In this document: in pieces, positions 15,715-24,058 of the stretch | Position numbering within the stretch: position 1 is the first letter of the stretch | Layout: each line of letters opens with the position of its first letter | DNA from: Lachnospiraceae bacterium | GTDB taxonomy: Bacteria > Bacillota > Clostridia > Lachnospirales > Lachnospiraceae | Reading direction: 5' to 3' | DNA: 47,838 nt | Assembly: GCA_017441825.1 (NCBI GenBank) | Contig: JAFRVD010000063.1 | Coordinates: 1-47,838 of the forward strand | Translations under genes and position numbers: made by a program | Notes under the pieces: generated by a model | The model's database searches: none | The model's input: only the letters and a program-made list of their open reading frames with translations | What the model was told of the DNA's origin: nothing

Positions 15715-16789
15715 ATTTGTCCTCATCAAAGGGACGGATTATGAAGAAATGACCCGGAAGCTCCTAGAGGAGATCGACCTCGCCGGGATGATCGGGGACC
15801 GCGGGAAGCGGATCGGCATCAAGCCGAACCTGGTGAGCGATTCGCCGGCAGACGAGGGAGCGACTACCCATCCGGAGATCGTTTCCGGGCTCCTTTCATA
15901 TCTTCAGGAGCATGGATTCAGCGATTTGCTCGTGATGGAGGGATCCTGGGTCGGGTCTTCCACAATGAACGTGATGCGCGTGAACGGGCTCGACCGGGTC
16001 GTCAGGAAATATAATGTCCCGTTCTGTGACCTTCAGAAGGACAGGACGGTGATCCGGGAAACAAAGGGGTTTTCGATGGAGATCTGCGAAACGGCGCTCT
16101 CCGTGGATTATCTCATCAGCCTGCCGGTCCTGAAGGGCCATATGCAGACCCGTGTGACGTGCGCTCTTAAGAACATGAAGGGGCTCATTTCGAACAGCGA
16201 GAAGCGGAAATTTCACCGGATGGGGCTGCACAAGCCTATCGCCGCGCTGAACACGGTGCTTCGGGCGGATCTGTTCCTGGTAGACCATATCTGCGGAGAT
16301 CCGGACTGCGAAGACGGAGGGAATCCAGAGGTGCGGGACGTGATCTTCGTGTGCAGGGACCCGGTCCTCTGTGACGCGTTCGCGTGCAGAGAGCTCGGCT
16401 ATTCCGTAAACCAGGTCGAGTATATCGGGCTTGCGGAAAAATACGGCGTCGGAAGTGCGGACCTTTCGAAGGCGATGTTCCGATGGATCGGTGAAGGAGA
16501 GACGGAGGACGCTGAACGGGACCACCGGACGGAGGCGCTCCGTGCGTATATCGACGAAGATTCCGCGTGCAGTGCCTGCTACGGCATGCTGATGGAAGCG
16601 CTGCTTGTGCTTGACCGCGAGGGACTCCTTGAATGGCTTCCGGGGAAGATTTCGATCGGCCAGGGCTTCCGGGGGAAGACCGGGGAGATCGGCTTCGGAC
16701 AGTGCACAGGCGGATTCAGGAAGAGCCTTCAGGGCTGTCCGCCCACAAAAGAGGAAGCCGTGCGGTTTTTAACAGAGCTTTGTGTATAA
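15701..16789 (+). CDS. DUF362 domain protein
   Basis: The product is 362 aa. It shows the DUF362 pattern: RIGIKPNLVSDSPADEGATTHPE near the N-terminus, a central VLKGHMQTRVTCALKNMKGL, and PVLCDAFACRELGY. The C-terminal part has DSACSACYG, then GFGQCTGG and LQGCPPTKEE, four or more cysteines that could bind an iron-sulfur cluster, although this is not the ordinary 2[4Fe-4S] ferredoxin spacing. Function is unknown for the family; several members are flavin- or iron-sulfur-linked. The ATG at 15701 is chosen because TTGGAGGAACC at 15689-15699 is an ideal ribosome binding site; the open frame further upstream lies within the methyltransferase gene. It overlaps that gene by 14 bases. Confidence 0.85.
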   Translation: MKQNEFVLIKGTDYEEMTRKLLEEIDLAGMIGDRGKRIGIKPNLVSDSPADEGATTHPEIVSGLLSYLQEHGFSDLLVMEGSWVGSSTMNVMRVNGLDRVVRKYNVPFCDLQKDRTVIRETKGFSMEICETALSVDYLISLPVLKGHMQTRVTCALKNMKGLISNSEKRKFHRMGLHKPIAALNTVLRADLFLVDHICGDPDCEDGGNPEVRDVIFVCRDPVLCDAFACRELGYSVNQVEYIGLAEKYGVGSADLSKAMFRWIGEGETEDAERDHRTEALRAYIDEDSACSACYGMLMEALLVLDREGLLEWLPGKISIGQGFRGKTGEIGFGQCTGGFRKSLQGCPPTKEEAVRFLTELCV

Positions 16790-16849
16790 AGTAAGACAGA
16801 GCAAAGACCGGGGAGATCTCCGGGAAAGCAGAGAGAAGAGAGGTTCATG

Positions 16850-17815
16850 ATGAGATATGACGTGGTTGCATTAGGCGAGATCCTGATCGATTTCGCGCAG
16901 GAAAAGGTGGATGAGAGCGGATACCCGACCATGGCGGCGCATCCGGGCGGGGCGCCGGCGAATTTCCTCGCGGCGGCTAAGGCGCGCGGGCTTGATACGG
17001 CCATCATCGGGAAGGTCGGAAACGACGCGTTCGGGAAACTCCTGGTAAATACGCTTCAGGAGGCGGGTATCGGCACGGAAAACGTCCTCATTGACGATTC
17101 CGTGTTTACAACGCTTGCGTTCGTGACGTTTTCGGGAGGTGACCGCAGTTTTTCGTTTGCGAGAAAGCCCGGCGCTGACACCTGTGTGAAGGCCTCCGAG
17201 GTCGACCTCAGTCTGATAGACGGATGCCGGGATTTCCATTTCGGGACGCTGTCACTCACGGACGAGCCGGCGGCGGACGCGACTAAGAAGGCCGTCGATT
17301 ACGCGAAGAAGGCCGGGAAGCTCATTTCATTCGACCCGAATCTCCGAGAGCCGCTCTGGAAGGATCTTTCGGACGCGAAGGACGCGATGCTTTACGGACT
17401 GTCCGTTGCGGACGTCGTGAAGATCAGCGATAACGAAGTGGAATTCCTTTTCGGCGTGAATCCCGAGGAAGGGGCAGACCTTCTTCTTGAGCGTTACCCG
17501 AACATTCAGCTCGCCTTTGTGACCTGCGGTGCAGAGGGCTGCGTCTATCAGAACCGGAATGCGAAGGGCCGCGTGCCCGTGCTCCCGGGAGTCACCGCTA
17601 CGGACACCACCGGTGCAGGAGACATCTTTGGCGGCACCGCGCTGGCGGAAGCGCTTAAGACAGAAAAGGCGCCGCGGGACCTCACGGACGAAGAACTCAA
17701 AGCGATCGTCCGCACTGCCACTGCCGCGGCCGGCCTCTCGACCATGCGCCCGGGCGGCATCTCGAGCATCCCTTCACTTTCCGAAGTGACGGACGCTCTC
17801 CATTGCTTCTCGTAA
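16850..17815 (+). CDS. scrK: Fructokinase, PfkB family
   Basis: The product is 321 aa. PfkB signatures are present: ALGEILIDF at the N-terminus, HPGGAPANFLAAAKARG, SFDPNLREPLW, and the ATP/active-site motif ATDTTGAGDIFGG with the catalytic Asp. The order and spacing match fructokinases that phosphorylate fructose to fructose-6-phosphate; other PfkB sugars (2-keto-3-deoxygluconate, ribose) are possible but GGAPANFL points to fructose. The ATG at 16850 is preferred to the adjacent ATG at 16847 for spacing to AGAGAGG at 16837-16843. A near-palindromic CCGGGGAGATCTCCGGG lies just upstream at about 16808-16824. No sucrose hydrolase or PTS gene is near. Confidence 0.87.
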   Translation: MRYDVVALGEILIDFAQEKVDESGYPTMAAHPGGAPANFLAAAKARGLDTAIIGKVGNDAFGKLLVNTLQEAGIGTENVLIDDSVFTTLAFVTFSGGDRSFSFARKPGADTCVKASEVDLSLIDGCRDFHFGTLSLTDEPAADATKKAVDYAKKAGKLISFDPNLREPLWKDLSDAKDAMLYGLSVADVVKISDNEVEFLFGVNPEEGADLLLERYPNIQLAFVTCGAEGCVYQNRNAKGRVPVLPGVTATDTTGAGDIFGGTALAEALKTEKAPRDLTDEELKAIVRTATAAAGLSTMRPGGISSIPSLSEVTDALHCFS

Positions 17816-17847
17816 CGAAAAAAGCGGAAGGGCAGGCGAATCTCCTC

Positions 17848-17876
17848 TTGCGTTCCAATAAATCCTGTGATAGAAT
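17848..17876 (+). promoter_or_regulatory. Promoter for the HD-GYP gene
   Basis: TTGCGT at 17848-17853 and TAGAAT at 17871-17876 are separated by 17 bases; transcription should start near 17883, about 27 bases before the ATG. Confidence 0.75.
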
Positions 17877-17909
17877 ATACCGATATTTTTAAAAATTTGA
17901 GGTATATTC

Positions 17910-19205
17910 ATGTTTATAGACTTCCTGCAGGCGCATCAGCTGAACATTATGCTGTTTTTAGGCGGCATCTGCTGCACGCTTACGATCCTGACGCTGCTGA
18001 CCCGCTCCCTTTCCGGAGAGCGGCGGCATATTCTTGCGCAGCTTGAATTCGGCTCGATGCTGCTGCTCACCGCCGATCGGTCCGCTTATATCTACCGGGG
18101 CAATGTGAGTACCCTTGGCTTCTGGATGGTCCGCGTGAGCAATTTCCTGGTGTATTTCTGTACGCTGTTTGTCATTTTCTGCATCACGCGGTACCTGATC
18201 GACCTGTTCAGGAACGAGGGCGGGCTCACCGAGGTCTCGAAGCGCCTCAGACTCTGCAAGATCCTTTTTTACATCGGCGTGGTTTTGGTGATCGTTTCCC
18301 AGTTCACCGGACTGTACTACACCTTCGACGAACTGAACCGGTATCAGCGTTCGCCCCTGAACATGCTGTGCTTTGTCATACCCGTCGCGGTTTCCGTCAT
18401 CCATTTATCCGTGGTCATCCAGCACCGCAGACGGCTGAGCCGCGGTCTTGTGGTCTCCCTGGTCCTCAACACAGTGGTGCCGCTCATGGCCGGCATCCTT
18501 CAGATGTTCGCTTACGGCCTTTCGCTGATCAACATTTCCGTGGTGGGAATGAGCGTACTTCTGTACGTATTCGCACTGCTGGACCTGGAAGAAAAGCTTG
18601 AAACGGCTCACGAGCAGGAGCACGCGCTGTTCGTGGAAACGGCGACGGCGCTGGTGAATGCCATAGAGAAAAAGGATACGTACACCCGGGGGCACTCCAG
18701 ACGGGTGGCTGTGTATTCGATGATGATCGCCCGGGAAGCGGGCAAGTCCGCGAAGGAATGTGATGAGATCTACTACGCGGGACTTCTGCACGACGTGGGC
18801 AAGATCGGCGTGGCGGGCAGTATCATCAATAAAAACGGCCGTCTCACAGACGAAGAGTTCGGTGAGATCAAAAAGCATCCGGCCTACGGTGAAGAAATTC
18901 TCCGCGATATCGAGCATCCTTATCTGCGCGCCGGCGCGCAATATCATCATGAGCGTTATGACGGCAAGGGCTATCCGACCGGCCTCTCCGGGAAGGAGCT
19001 TCCGGAGGTGGCGCGTATCATCGCCGTTGCCGACTCCTACGACGCCATGACATCAAAGCGCAGCTACCGCGATCCGCTTCCGCAGCAGAAGGTCCGTGAG
19101 GAGATCGTCAAGGGCATCGGCACCCAGTTCGATCCCGAGTTCGCTGAAATCATGGTGGGCCTTATCGACAGGGACGTGCACTACAGCATGCGCGAATCCA
19201 ACTGA
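17910..19205 (+). CDS. Membrane-bound HD-GYP domain phosphodiesterase
   Basis: The product is 431 aa. Residues 12-223 hold about six hydrophobic segments, resembling the seven-helix sensor regions of membrane kinases. A short coiled coil (LDLEEKLETAHEQEHALFVE) links to an HD-GYP domain at about 245-425. The catalytic HD pair is H294-D295 in LLHDVGKIG, and the diagnostic HHERYDGKGYP spans 346-356. HD-GYP enzymes degrade cyclic di-GMP, or 3',3'-cGAMP in some species; all metal-ligand motifs look intact, so an active enzyme is expected. The input ligand is unknown. No GGDEF protein is in the window. It has its own promoter and TTGAGGT as ribosome binding site. Confidence 0.9.
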   Translation: MFIDFLQAHQLNIMLFLGGICCTLTILTLLTRSLSGERRHILAQLEFGSMLLLTADRSAYIYRGNVSTLGFWMVRVSNFLVYFCTLFVIFCITRYLIDLFRNEGGLTEVSKRLRLCKILFYIGVVLVIVSQFTGLYYTFDELNRYQRSPLNMLCFVIPVAVSVIHLSVVIQHRRRLSRGLVVSLVLNTVVPLMAGILQMFAYGLSLINISVVGMSVLLYVFALLDLEEKLETAHEQEHALFVETATALVNAIEKKDTYTRGHSRRVAVYSMMIAREAGKSAKECDEIYYAGLLHDVGKIGVAGSIINKNGRLTDEEFGEIKKHPAYGEEILRDIEHPYLRAGAQYHHERYDGKGYPTGLSGKELPEVARIIAVADSYDAMTSKRSYRDPLPQQKVREEIVKGIGTQFDPEFAEIMVGLIDRDVHYSMRESN

Positions 19206-19230
19206 GAAGAATGATCTTTTTACAGACTGC

Positions 19231-19252
19231 GAGCCCGGTATTCACCGGGCTC
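19231..19252. terminator. Hairpin after the HD-GYP gene
   Basis: GAGCCCGGT at 19231-19239 pairs with ACCGGGCTC at 19244-19252 around ATTC. No clear U-tract follows on either strand, so termination is likely but not certain; it lies between convergent genes. Confidence 0.55.
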
Positions 19253-19283
19253 GTGTCATATGGCGTCCCTTGACCGCCGTTGA

Positions 19284-19751
19284 TCATTCCTCCGTGAGCA
19301 GATGCTCCGCTTCGCGGTTGATGGCGTCGATGACGTTCTGGAACGTGTCGATGTAGATTTTGTGGCTGTTGTACGCGACGGCGATGCGCTGCCGGATATG
19401 CGAAAGCTTGTACCAGCAGTAAGCGATGTCGTAGCGGAGCGAGAGTCTTGTGCGGAAGTCGCCCACGTAGTGGAGCTCCGCGGTCGCGACGTCTGTCAGC
19501 TGCTTCCTCTTGGAATGCATGTTGACGGTCAGGAGATCCTTCTCCTCATCATAGGCGCATTCCACGTGGATCATGGTGTCCGGCCGGCCGGGACCGTTCT
19601 CCCTTTTGATGAACCAGTCGTTTGCGTTCTTCACGGCAAGCTCCGACTGGTCTGTAAGCGGAACGAAGGGGATCTTTACGGGAGTATGAAGGACCTCCCG
19701 AACGGTCTCGATGGGGTATGGGATAAAGTAATCTTTTTTATACGTTTTCAT
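19284..19751 (-). CDS. Uncharacterised 155-aa protein, possibly START/SRPBCC-like
   Basis: I do not recognise this protein with confidence. It opens MKTYKKDYFIPYPIETVREVL, which resembles the first strand and helix of START/SRPBCC (polyketide cyclase) proteins, and continues with alternating strands (DTMIHVECAYDE, LLTVNMHSKRK, TAELHYVGDF, RLSLRYDIAYCWYKL) before a long C-terminal helix (HKIYIDTFQNVIDAINREAEHLL), also in keeping with that fold. There is no signal peptide or membrane segment. The ATG at 19751 has GGCAGGA upstream on the minus strand. Its neighbours (HD-GYP, repeat, YegP-like) do not suggest a role. The fold is an inference from segment order only. Confidence 0.7.
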   Translation of the reverse strand: MKTYKKDYFIPYPIETVREVLHTPVKIPFVPLTDQSELAVKNANDWFIKRENGPGRPDTMIHVECAYDEEKDLLTVNMHSKRKQLTDVATAELHYVGDFRTRLSLRYDIAYCWYKLSHIRQRIAVAYNSHKIYIDTFQNVIDAINREAEHLLTEE

Positions 19752-19860
19752 GAAACGGTCCTGCCTTTCTGCAAGAATGGTTTTTCAGGAGATACTGTTA
19801 TTCTAAAAGCAAGACGCCGCTTTGTCAATGAGGCAGCTGGTTTCCATCATACGGTTGTAA

Positions 19861-19943
19861 AGGCTTCCCCTGACCAGGGGAAGCTGTCGGTCCGAAGGAA
19901 TGACTGATGAGGTCGGACGTCACCTTTCCCCGGCGGGGGAAAG
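19861..19943. repeat. Palindromic intergenic repeat, copy A
   Basis: Three inverted repeats lie in a row. The first is GCTTCCCCT at 19863-19871 with AGGGGAAGC at 19876-19884; the last is CTTTCCCC near 19924 with GGGGAAAG near 19936; between them TCCGAAGGAATGACTGATGA is flanked by a GTCGG/GTCGGAC element. Copy B at 34352 repeats the same order: CTTCCCC, GGGGAAG, CCGAAGG, GATGAGG. This is the layout of dispersed REP-like elements of gut Firmicutes. No transposase is nearby. Confidence 0.75.
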
Positions 19944-19964
19944 CTTATAACGCACACATTTTTC

Positions 19965-19992
19965 TTGACAGCAAATATGAAAATGTTATACT
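19965..19992 (+). promoter_or_regulatory. Promoter for the YegP-like gene
   Basis: TTGACA at 19965-19970 and TATACT at 19987-19992 are separated by 16 bases; both boxes are near consensus, so strong expression is likely. Confidence 0.83.
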
Positions 19993-20030
19993 CAAATTAA
20001 TTAATCAATTCATGAAACGGAGGGTCTGTC

Positions 20031-20405
20031 ATGGGCAAATATGTACTCAAGGAAGGGAAGTCCGGGTTTCATTTTAATCTGAAGGCAGCAAACGGCGAGA
20101 TCATCGCGAATTCCGAGGTCTATTCATCGGAAAAGTCCGCGCTGGCCGGTATTGAGAGCGTAAAGAACAACGCTCCCATCGCACCCGTTGAGGATCAGAC
20201 CAAGGAAGGCTATGAAGTAGAAAAGCATCCGAAGTTTGAACTTTACAAGGACAAGAAGGGTGAGTTCCGTTTCCGCCTGAAAGCGAAGAACGGAGAGATC
20301 ATCGCGACCGGTGAAGGCTACGTTTCGAAGAGCGGCTGCAAAAACGGCATCGCGAGCATCAAGAAAAACGCGGATTCTCCCGTCATCCGGGAAGAAGCGA
20401 AATAA
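20031..20405 (+). CDS. YegP-family (DUF1508) protein, two tandem repeats
   Basis: The product is 124 aa built from two copies of the DUF1508 unit. The first, residues 5-50, reads FHFNLKAANGEIIANSEVY then a helix KSALAGIESVKNNA. The second, residues 64-115, reads FRFRLKAKNGEIIATGEGY then SGCKNGIASIKKNA. YegP proteins are small, soluble and often strongly expressed; their function is not settled. The start has ACGGAGGGTC upstream. A near-consensus promoter and a strong terminator make it a clean single-gene unit. Confidence 0.9.
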   Translation: MGKYVLKEGKSGFHFNLKAANGEIIANSEVYSSEKSALAGIESVKNNAPIAPVEDQTKEGYEVEKHPKFELYKDKKGEFRFRLKAKNGEIIATGEGYVSKSGCKNGIASIKKNADSPVIREEAK

Positions 20406-20444
20406 AAAAACGGCCATTCGGTTCACTCCGAATGGCCGTTTTTT
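20404..20444. terminator. Bidirectional terminator between the YegP-like gene and asd
   Basis: CGGCCATTCGG at 20411-20421 pairs with CCGAATGGCCG at 20428-20438. A run of A precedes and a run of six T follows, so it has a U-tract on both strands and ends both convergent units. Confidence 0.95.
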
Positions 20445-20453
20445 ATGCCCAAA

Positions 20454-21452
20454 TTACAGCAGAAGTTCCGCGATCTGCACCGCGTTCGTGGCAGCGCCCT
20501 TGCGGATCTGGTCGCCGCTCACGAAGAGCGTAAGGCCGTTTTCACAGGTCAGGTCTTCACGGATGCGTCCCACGTAGACCAGGTCCTGGTCGGAAGTCAG
20601 GATGGGCATCGGATACTTCTTGTTCCGGAGGTCGTCCAGAAGCACCACGCCCGGAGCGTTCGAAAGGACCTCGCGGGCCTTTTCCACAGAGATCTTCTCT
20701 TTTGTGCGGATGGTGACGGAGATGGCGTGGCTCCGGATGACCGGCACGCGCACACAGGTACAGGTGACCTTAAGGTCCGGCAGATGCATGATCTTCCGGC
20801 CTTCGTTCTGCATCTTCATTTCTTCCGTGGTGTAGTCGTTGTCGAGCGGAGAGCCGATGTCCGGGATCAGGTTGTACGCGAGCTGGTGCGCAAACACCTT
20901 CGGCTCATACGTCTCGCCCCTGAGGCCGGCTTCGATCTCGCCCATGAGCTCCACGGGGCCGCCGGCGCCTGCGCCGGAGCTGGCCTGGTAGGTGGAAGCG
21001 ACCATCGTCTCGATGGGACTTACCTGGCTCAGAGGATAGACTGCCGTCACCGTGATGATGGTAGAGCAGTTCGGGTTCGAAATGATGCCGTGATTGAGCT
21101 TCGCGTCTTCAGCATTGATCTCCGGAACGATGAGCGGAACGTCCGGGTCCATCCGGAACGCGCTCGAGTTGTCCACGAATACGGCGCCCGCCTTGACGAT
21201 GGCCGGTGCGAGTTCCTTCGCGACCGGATTCTGAGCAGCGCCGAGTACGATATCGATGCCCTCGAAGGAGTCTTTAGTGGCTTCCTGAATTGTGATCTCT
21301 TCTCCCTTAAAGGTCAGCGTCTTCCCTGCGCTCCGCGCGCTGGCAAGGAGCCGGAGCTCGCCCACCGGGAAATCACGTTCTTCCAGGATCTTCATCATTT
21401 CGCGTCCTACAGCGCCCGTTGCGCCAAGGATCGCCACATTCTTCTTAACCAT
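20454..21452 (-). CDS. asd: Aspartate-semialdehyde dehydrogenase
   Basis: The product is 332 aa. NADP-binding motif VAILGATGAVGREMMKIL is at the N-terminus; the catalytic cysteine is in ISNPNCSTI; the downstream YQASSGAGAGGPVELMGE and the histidine in IRSHAISV complete the active site. It reduces aspartyl phosphate to aspartate-4-semialdehyde, the branch point to lysine, threonine and methionine. GAGGAGG lies upstream of the ATG at 21452. It is the last gene of the minus-strand hom-lysC-asd unit, separated by 15 bases from lysC, and ends at a bidirectional terminator. Confidence 0.96.
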   Translation of the reverse strand: MVKKNVAILGATGAVGREMMKILEERDFPVGELRLLASARSAGKTLTFKGEEITIQEATKDSFEGIDIVLGAAQNPVAKELAPAIVKAGAVFVDNSSAFRMDPDVPLIVPEINAEDAKLNHGIISNPNCSTIITVTAVYPLSQVSPIETMVASTYQASSGAGAGGPVELMGEIEAGLRGETYEPKVFAHQLAYNLIPDIGSPLDNDYTTEEMKMQNEGRKIMHLPDLKVTCTCVRVPVIRSHAISVTIRTKEKISVEKAREVLSNAPGVVLLDDLRNKKYPMPILTSDQDLVYVGRIREDLTCENGLTLFVSGDQIRKGAATNAVQIAELLL

Positions 21453-21467
21453 CGTTTTTCCTCCTCC

Positions 21468-22781
21468 TCAGTCTACAAAATTCTCATATATGACACGGAT
21501 GGCGGGATTGAAGTCCGCCTCCTTTACGCCGATGATGATGTTCAGTTCCTCCGGTCCCTGAGAGATCATGCGGATGTTGATGCCGTTTTCGCCGAGCGCC
21601 TCAAAGATCCTGCCGGAAGACCCTGAACGGGAGATCATCCGGCGGCCGACCACGGCCAGCACAGCGATCTGCTCGGTCACGGTGATATCGTCGGGCTTAA
21701 GCTCCTTCTGAAGCTCCGCAAGCACCGCGTATTTTCTGGAATCCAGCTGCTGGTTTTCCACTACCGCGCTGAAGCAGTCGATTCCGGTGGGAGCGTAGGA
21801 GATGGTCACGTTGTACTTTTCGAAGATCTCCACGATCCGCCGGAGCGAATCCACCTTGCTGGACATGCCGCTCTTCGTGATGGTGATGATGGAGAAGCCC
21901 TTCCGTCCGGCAAGCCCTGTAATGAAGCTTGAGTCCGGAAGCTCCTCAGTGAAGTACTCCTGGATCATCGTGCCCGGGTGGTCCGGCTCGTTCGTGTTCC
22001 GGATATTCAGCGGGATGTTCTTTCTTCTCACCGGGAAGATGGACGCCTCATGGAGCACCTGCGCGCCGATGTACGACAGCTCCCGAAGCTCTGAATAGGT
22101 CACGCGGTCGATCGTCTTTGCGTTCGGTACGATCCTGGGGTCCGCCATCAGGATGCCGGAAACGTCCGTCCAGTTTTCATAGACGTCCGCGTCGAGCGCC
22201 GCTGCTGCGAGCGCACCTGTGATGTCCGAGCCGCCGCGGTCCATCAGCCGGATATGGCCGTCCGGCATGACCCCGTAAAAGCCCGGAATCACGACCTTGC
22301 GTCCTTCCGCGGCGATCCTTAAAAGCTCATACGACTTCTCCGTGTCTACGGTCCCGTCCAGGTTGAAGGTGAGCCAGAGCTTCGCGTCGATGAATTCATA
22401 TCCGAGATACGCCGCCATCAGACGTGCGCTGAAATATTCACCGCGGCTCACGATCTCGTCCCGGGAGATCCCGTGGCGCATCTCGCGCCTGAGCTCCGCG
22501 AACTCCGTCTCAAGATCCACCTTGAGCCCGAGATCGTTTCGGATCGTAATATACCGCGTGCAGATCATTTCGTAAATATCATCGAAGCTCACGCCGTATT
22601 TCAGGTGTGCCTCACAGAGGTAGAGGAGGTCCGTGATCTTGTGATCGTCAGACGTCCGCTTTCCGGGTGCGGAGACCACTACTACGGTCCTTGCCGGATC
22701 TCTCTCGATAATGTCCTTCACTTTCCTGTACTGGACGGCGTCCGCAAGGGACGAGCCGCCGAATTTTGCGACCTTTAACAT
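21468..22781 (-). CDS. lysC: Aspartate kinase
   Basis: The product is 437 aa. It begins KVAKFGGSSLADA, the aspartokinase signature, and contains VVVSAPGKR and the substrate-binding FDGTVDTEKS/MDRGGSDITGA region (RGGSD is the family motif). Residues about 300-437 form tandem ACT domains (ITITKSGMSSK..., VAVVGRRMISRSG...), the usual site of feedback control by lysine or threonine. It phosphorylates aspartate to 4-phospho-aspartate. CAGGAGT precedes the ATG. There is no lysine riboswitch-like structure upstream; the gap to hom is only 33 bases, so it is transcribed from the hom promoter. Confidence 0.95.
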   Translation of the reverse strand: MLKVAKFGGSSLADAVQYRKVKDIIERDPARTVVVVSAPGKRTSDDHKITDLLYLCEAHLKYGVSFDDIYEMICTRYITIRNDLGLKVDLETEFAELRREMRHGISRDEIVSRGEYFSARLMAAYLGYEFIDAKLWLTFNLDGTVDTEKSYELLRIAAEGRKVVIPGFYGVMPDGHIRLMDRGGSDITGALAAAALDADVYENWTDVSGILMADPRIVPNAKTIDRVTYSELRELSYIGAQVLHEASIFPVRRKNIPLNIRNTNEPDHPGTMIQEYFTEELPDSSFITGLAGRKGFSIITITKSGMSSKVDSLRRIVEIFEKYNVTISYAPTGIDCFSAVVENQQLDSRKYAVLAELQKELKPDDITVTEQIAVLAVVGRRMISRSGSSGRIFEALGENGINIRMISQGPEELNIIIGVKEADFNPAIRVIYENFVD

Positions 22782-22814
22782 TTTGTTACTCCTGTAAAGC
22801 TTCTGTATATTTGA

Positions 22815-23957
22815 TTATTCCGGGATGCCGGCCATGAACGCGGCCGGATCCGAGGTAAGAATGTCCTTTATAACGCCGTGCATCTCCTGAACGGAGACCG
22901 GCTTTGTGAGGACAAAGCCCTCACGCTGCTCTTCGGTGATGCCGGAGAGAGCGGCGCTTTCGGCCCCGGTCCGCACATAGTAGCGGTGTACCGGGATCGA
23001 GTTGTCCGGTACGGTCTCCCGGGCTTCCGTGCTGTAGAAATGCTTCGTGCCTGCGAGGATATCGAAGAGGTCCTCCACCACGTTGTAGGCGGTGGGGTAG
23101 CGGCCCGCGCCTTCGCCCATATAGCTCTGCACGCCCGCGTATTTTCCTTCGTAGCGGATCAGGTTGTAGTTTGCGGGAATGTGCGCGATCACGTCGCTTC
23201 CCGGAAGAAGCGTCGGCTCCACATACGCATAGACGCCTGCGTCCGTTTTCCCGGAGACGCCCAAAAGCTTTAACGTCAGCCCGAGAGAGGAGACGTTTTC
23301 AATGTCCTTTGCGGTCACGTTCCGGATCCCGAAGGTCGGGATATCGTCCTCCGCAATGAGGACGTCATACGCGACGTTCGCGGAAATGTTGAGCTTTCTC
23401 CGGATGTCCGGGCCGTCGATGTCCGCCGCGGGATTCGCCTCAGCGAAGCCCAGGCACTGCGCCTCTTTAAGCACGTCGTCAAAATCCGCGCCTTCGTCCT
23501 TCATCTTGCTCAGGATGAAGTTCGTGGTGCCGTTCATGATGCCCGAAAGATTCAGGATCTGGTCCACCCGCTTCGCGCGCTCGAGGTTCACGAGCCACGG
23601 AATGGACCCGCCCGCAGACGCCGTCGCGCGGAACGCCCCGCCGTACTCCTCAGAAAGCGCGATCAGGTCCTTGTAGTGCGCGGCCACGAGCGCCTTGTTC
23701 GCGGTGACCAGGTTCTTGCCCGCCTTAAGCGCCTTTGACGTAAAGGTGAAGGCCGGCTCCACGCCGCCCATGACTTCCACTACGGTGTCGATCTCAGGAT
23801 CGTTCACGATCGTATCTATATCTTCCACATGCCTGTCCCGGAACGAATCATCCACTTCCAGGGACATGACGCTTTTAACTTCCATGCACGAAATCTCTTC
23901 GATGATCCGGTCCACCCCGGCGCCGATGGTTCCGTGTCCCAGCAATCCGATCTTCAA
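22815..23957 (-). CDS. hom: Homoserine dehydrogenase
   Basis: The product is 380 aa, first gene of the minus-strand unit. IGLLGHGTIGAGV is the nucleotide-binding turn, VVEVMGGVEPA and LVTANKALVA follow, and the catalytic region is GIMNGTTNFILSKM with GFAEANPAADIDGPD, the PROSITE-type homoserine dehydrogenase signature. It reduces aspartate semialdehyde to homoserine. At 380 aa it lacks the C-terminal ACT domain of longer homologues, so feedback inhibition by threonine through that domain is not expected. The start is TTG at 23957, supported by GGAGG seven bases upstream and because it gives the complete Rossmann strand. Its promoter overlaps that of thrC. Confidence 0.95.
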   Translation of the reverse strand: MKIGLLGHGTIGAGVDRIIEEISCMEVKSVMSLEVDDSFRDRHVEDIDTIVNDPEIDTVVEVMGGVEPAFTFTSKALKAGKNLVTANKALVAAHYKDLIALSEEYGGAFRATASAGGSIPWLVNLERAKRVDQILNLSGIMNGTTNFILSKMKDEGADFDDVLKEAQCLGFAEANPAADIDGPDIRRKLNISANVAYDVLIAEDDIPTFGIRNVTAKDIENVSSLGLTLKLLGVSGKTDAGVYAYVEPTLLPGSDVIAHIPANYNLIRYEGKYAGVQSYMGEGAGRYPTAYNVVEDLFDILAGTKHFYSTEARETVPDNSIPVHRYYVRTGAESAALSGITEEQREGFVLTKPVSVQEMHGVIKDILTSDPAAFMAGIPE

Positions 23958-23994
23958 AATACTACCTCCAGCACGATTTCACTTCCAAAACCAG

Positions 23995-24023
23995 TTGCAT
24001 TTATAATTAAAAAATACTATCAT
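23995..24023 (+). promoter_or_regulatory. Promoter for thrC
   Basis: TTGCAT at 23995-24000 and TATCAT at 24018-24023 are separated by 17 bases. An alternative TATACT lies at 24031. The -10 box shares bases 24018-24019 with the -10 of the divergent hom promoter. Confidence 0.6.
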
Positions 24024-24042
24024 AATTTTGTATACTTTGCAA
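24014..24042 (-). promoter_or_regulatory. Promoter for hom-lysC-asd
   Basis: On the minus strand TTGCAA (24042-24037) and TAGTAT (24019-24014) are separated by 17 bases. It overlaps the thrC promoter, so polymerase could not readily occupy both at once. Confidence 0.68.
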
Positions 24043-24058
24043 GCATAAAGGAGCATCT

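Noticed and set aside
19861-19943. CRISPR array
   Set aside because: The palindromic units do not alternate with equal-length spacers and occur as single elements at distant sites.
20445-21626. A 393-codon plus-strand frame
   Set aside because: Opposite asd and the end of lysC; a shadow of both.
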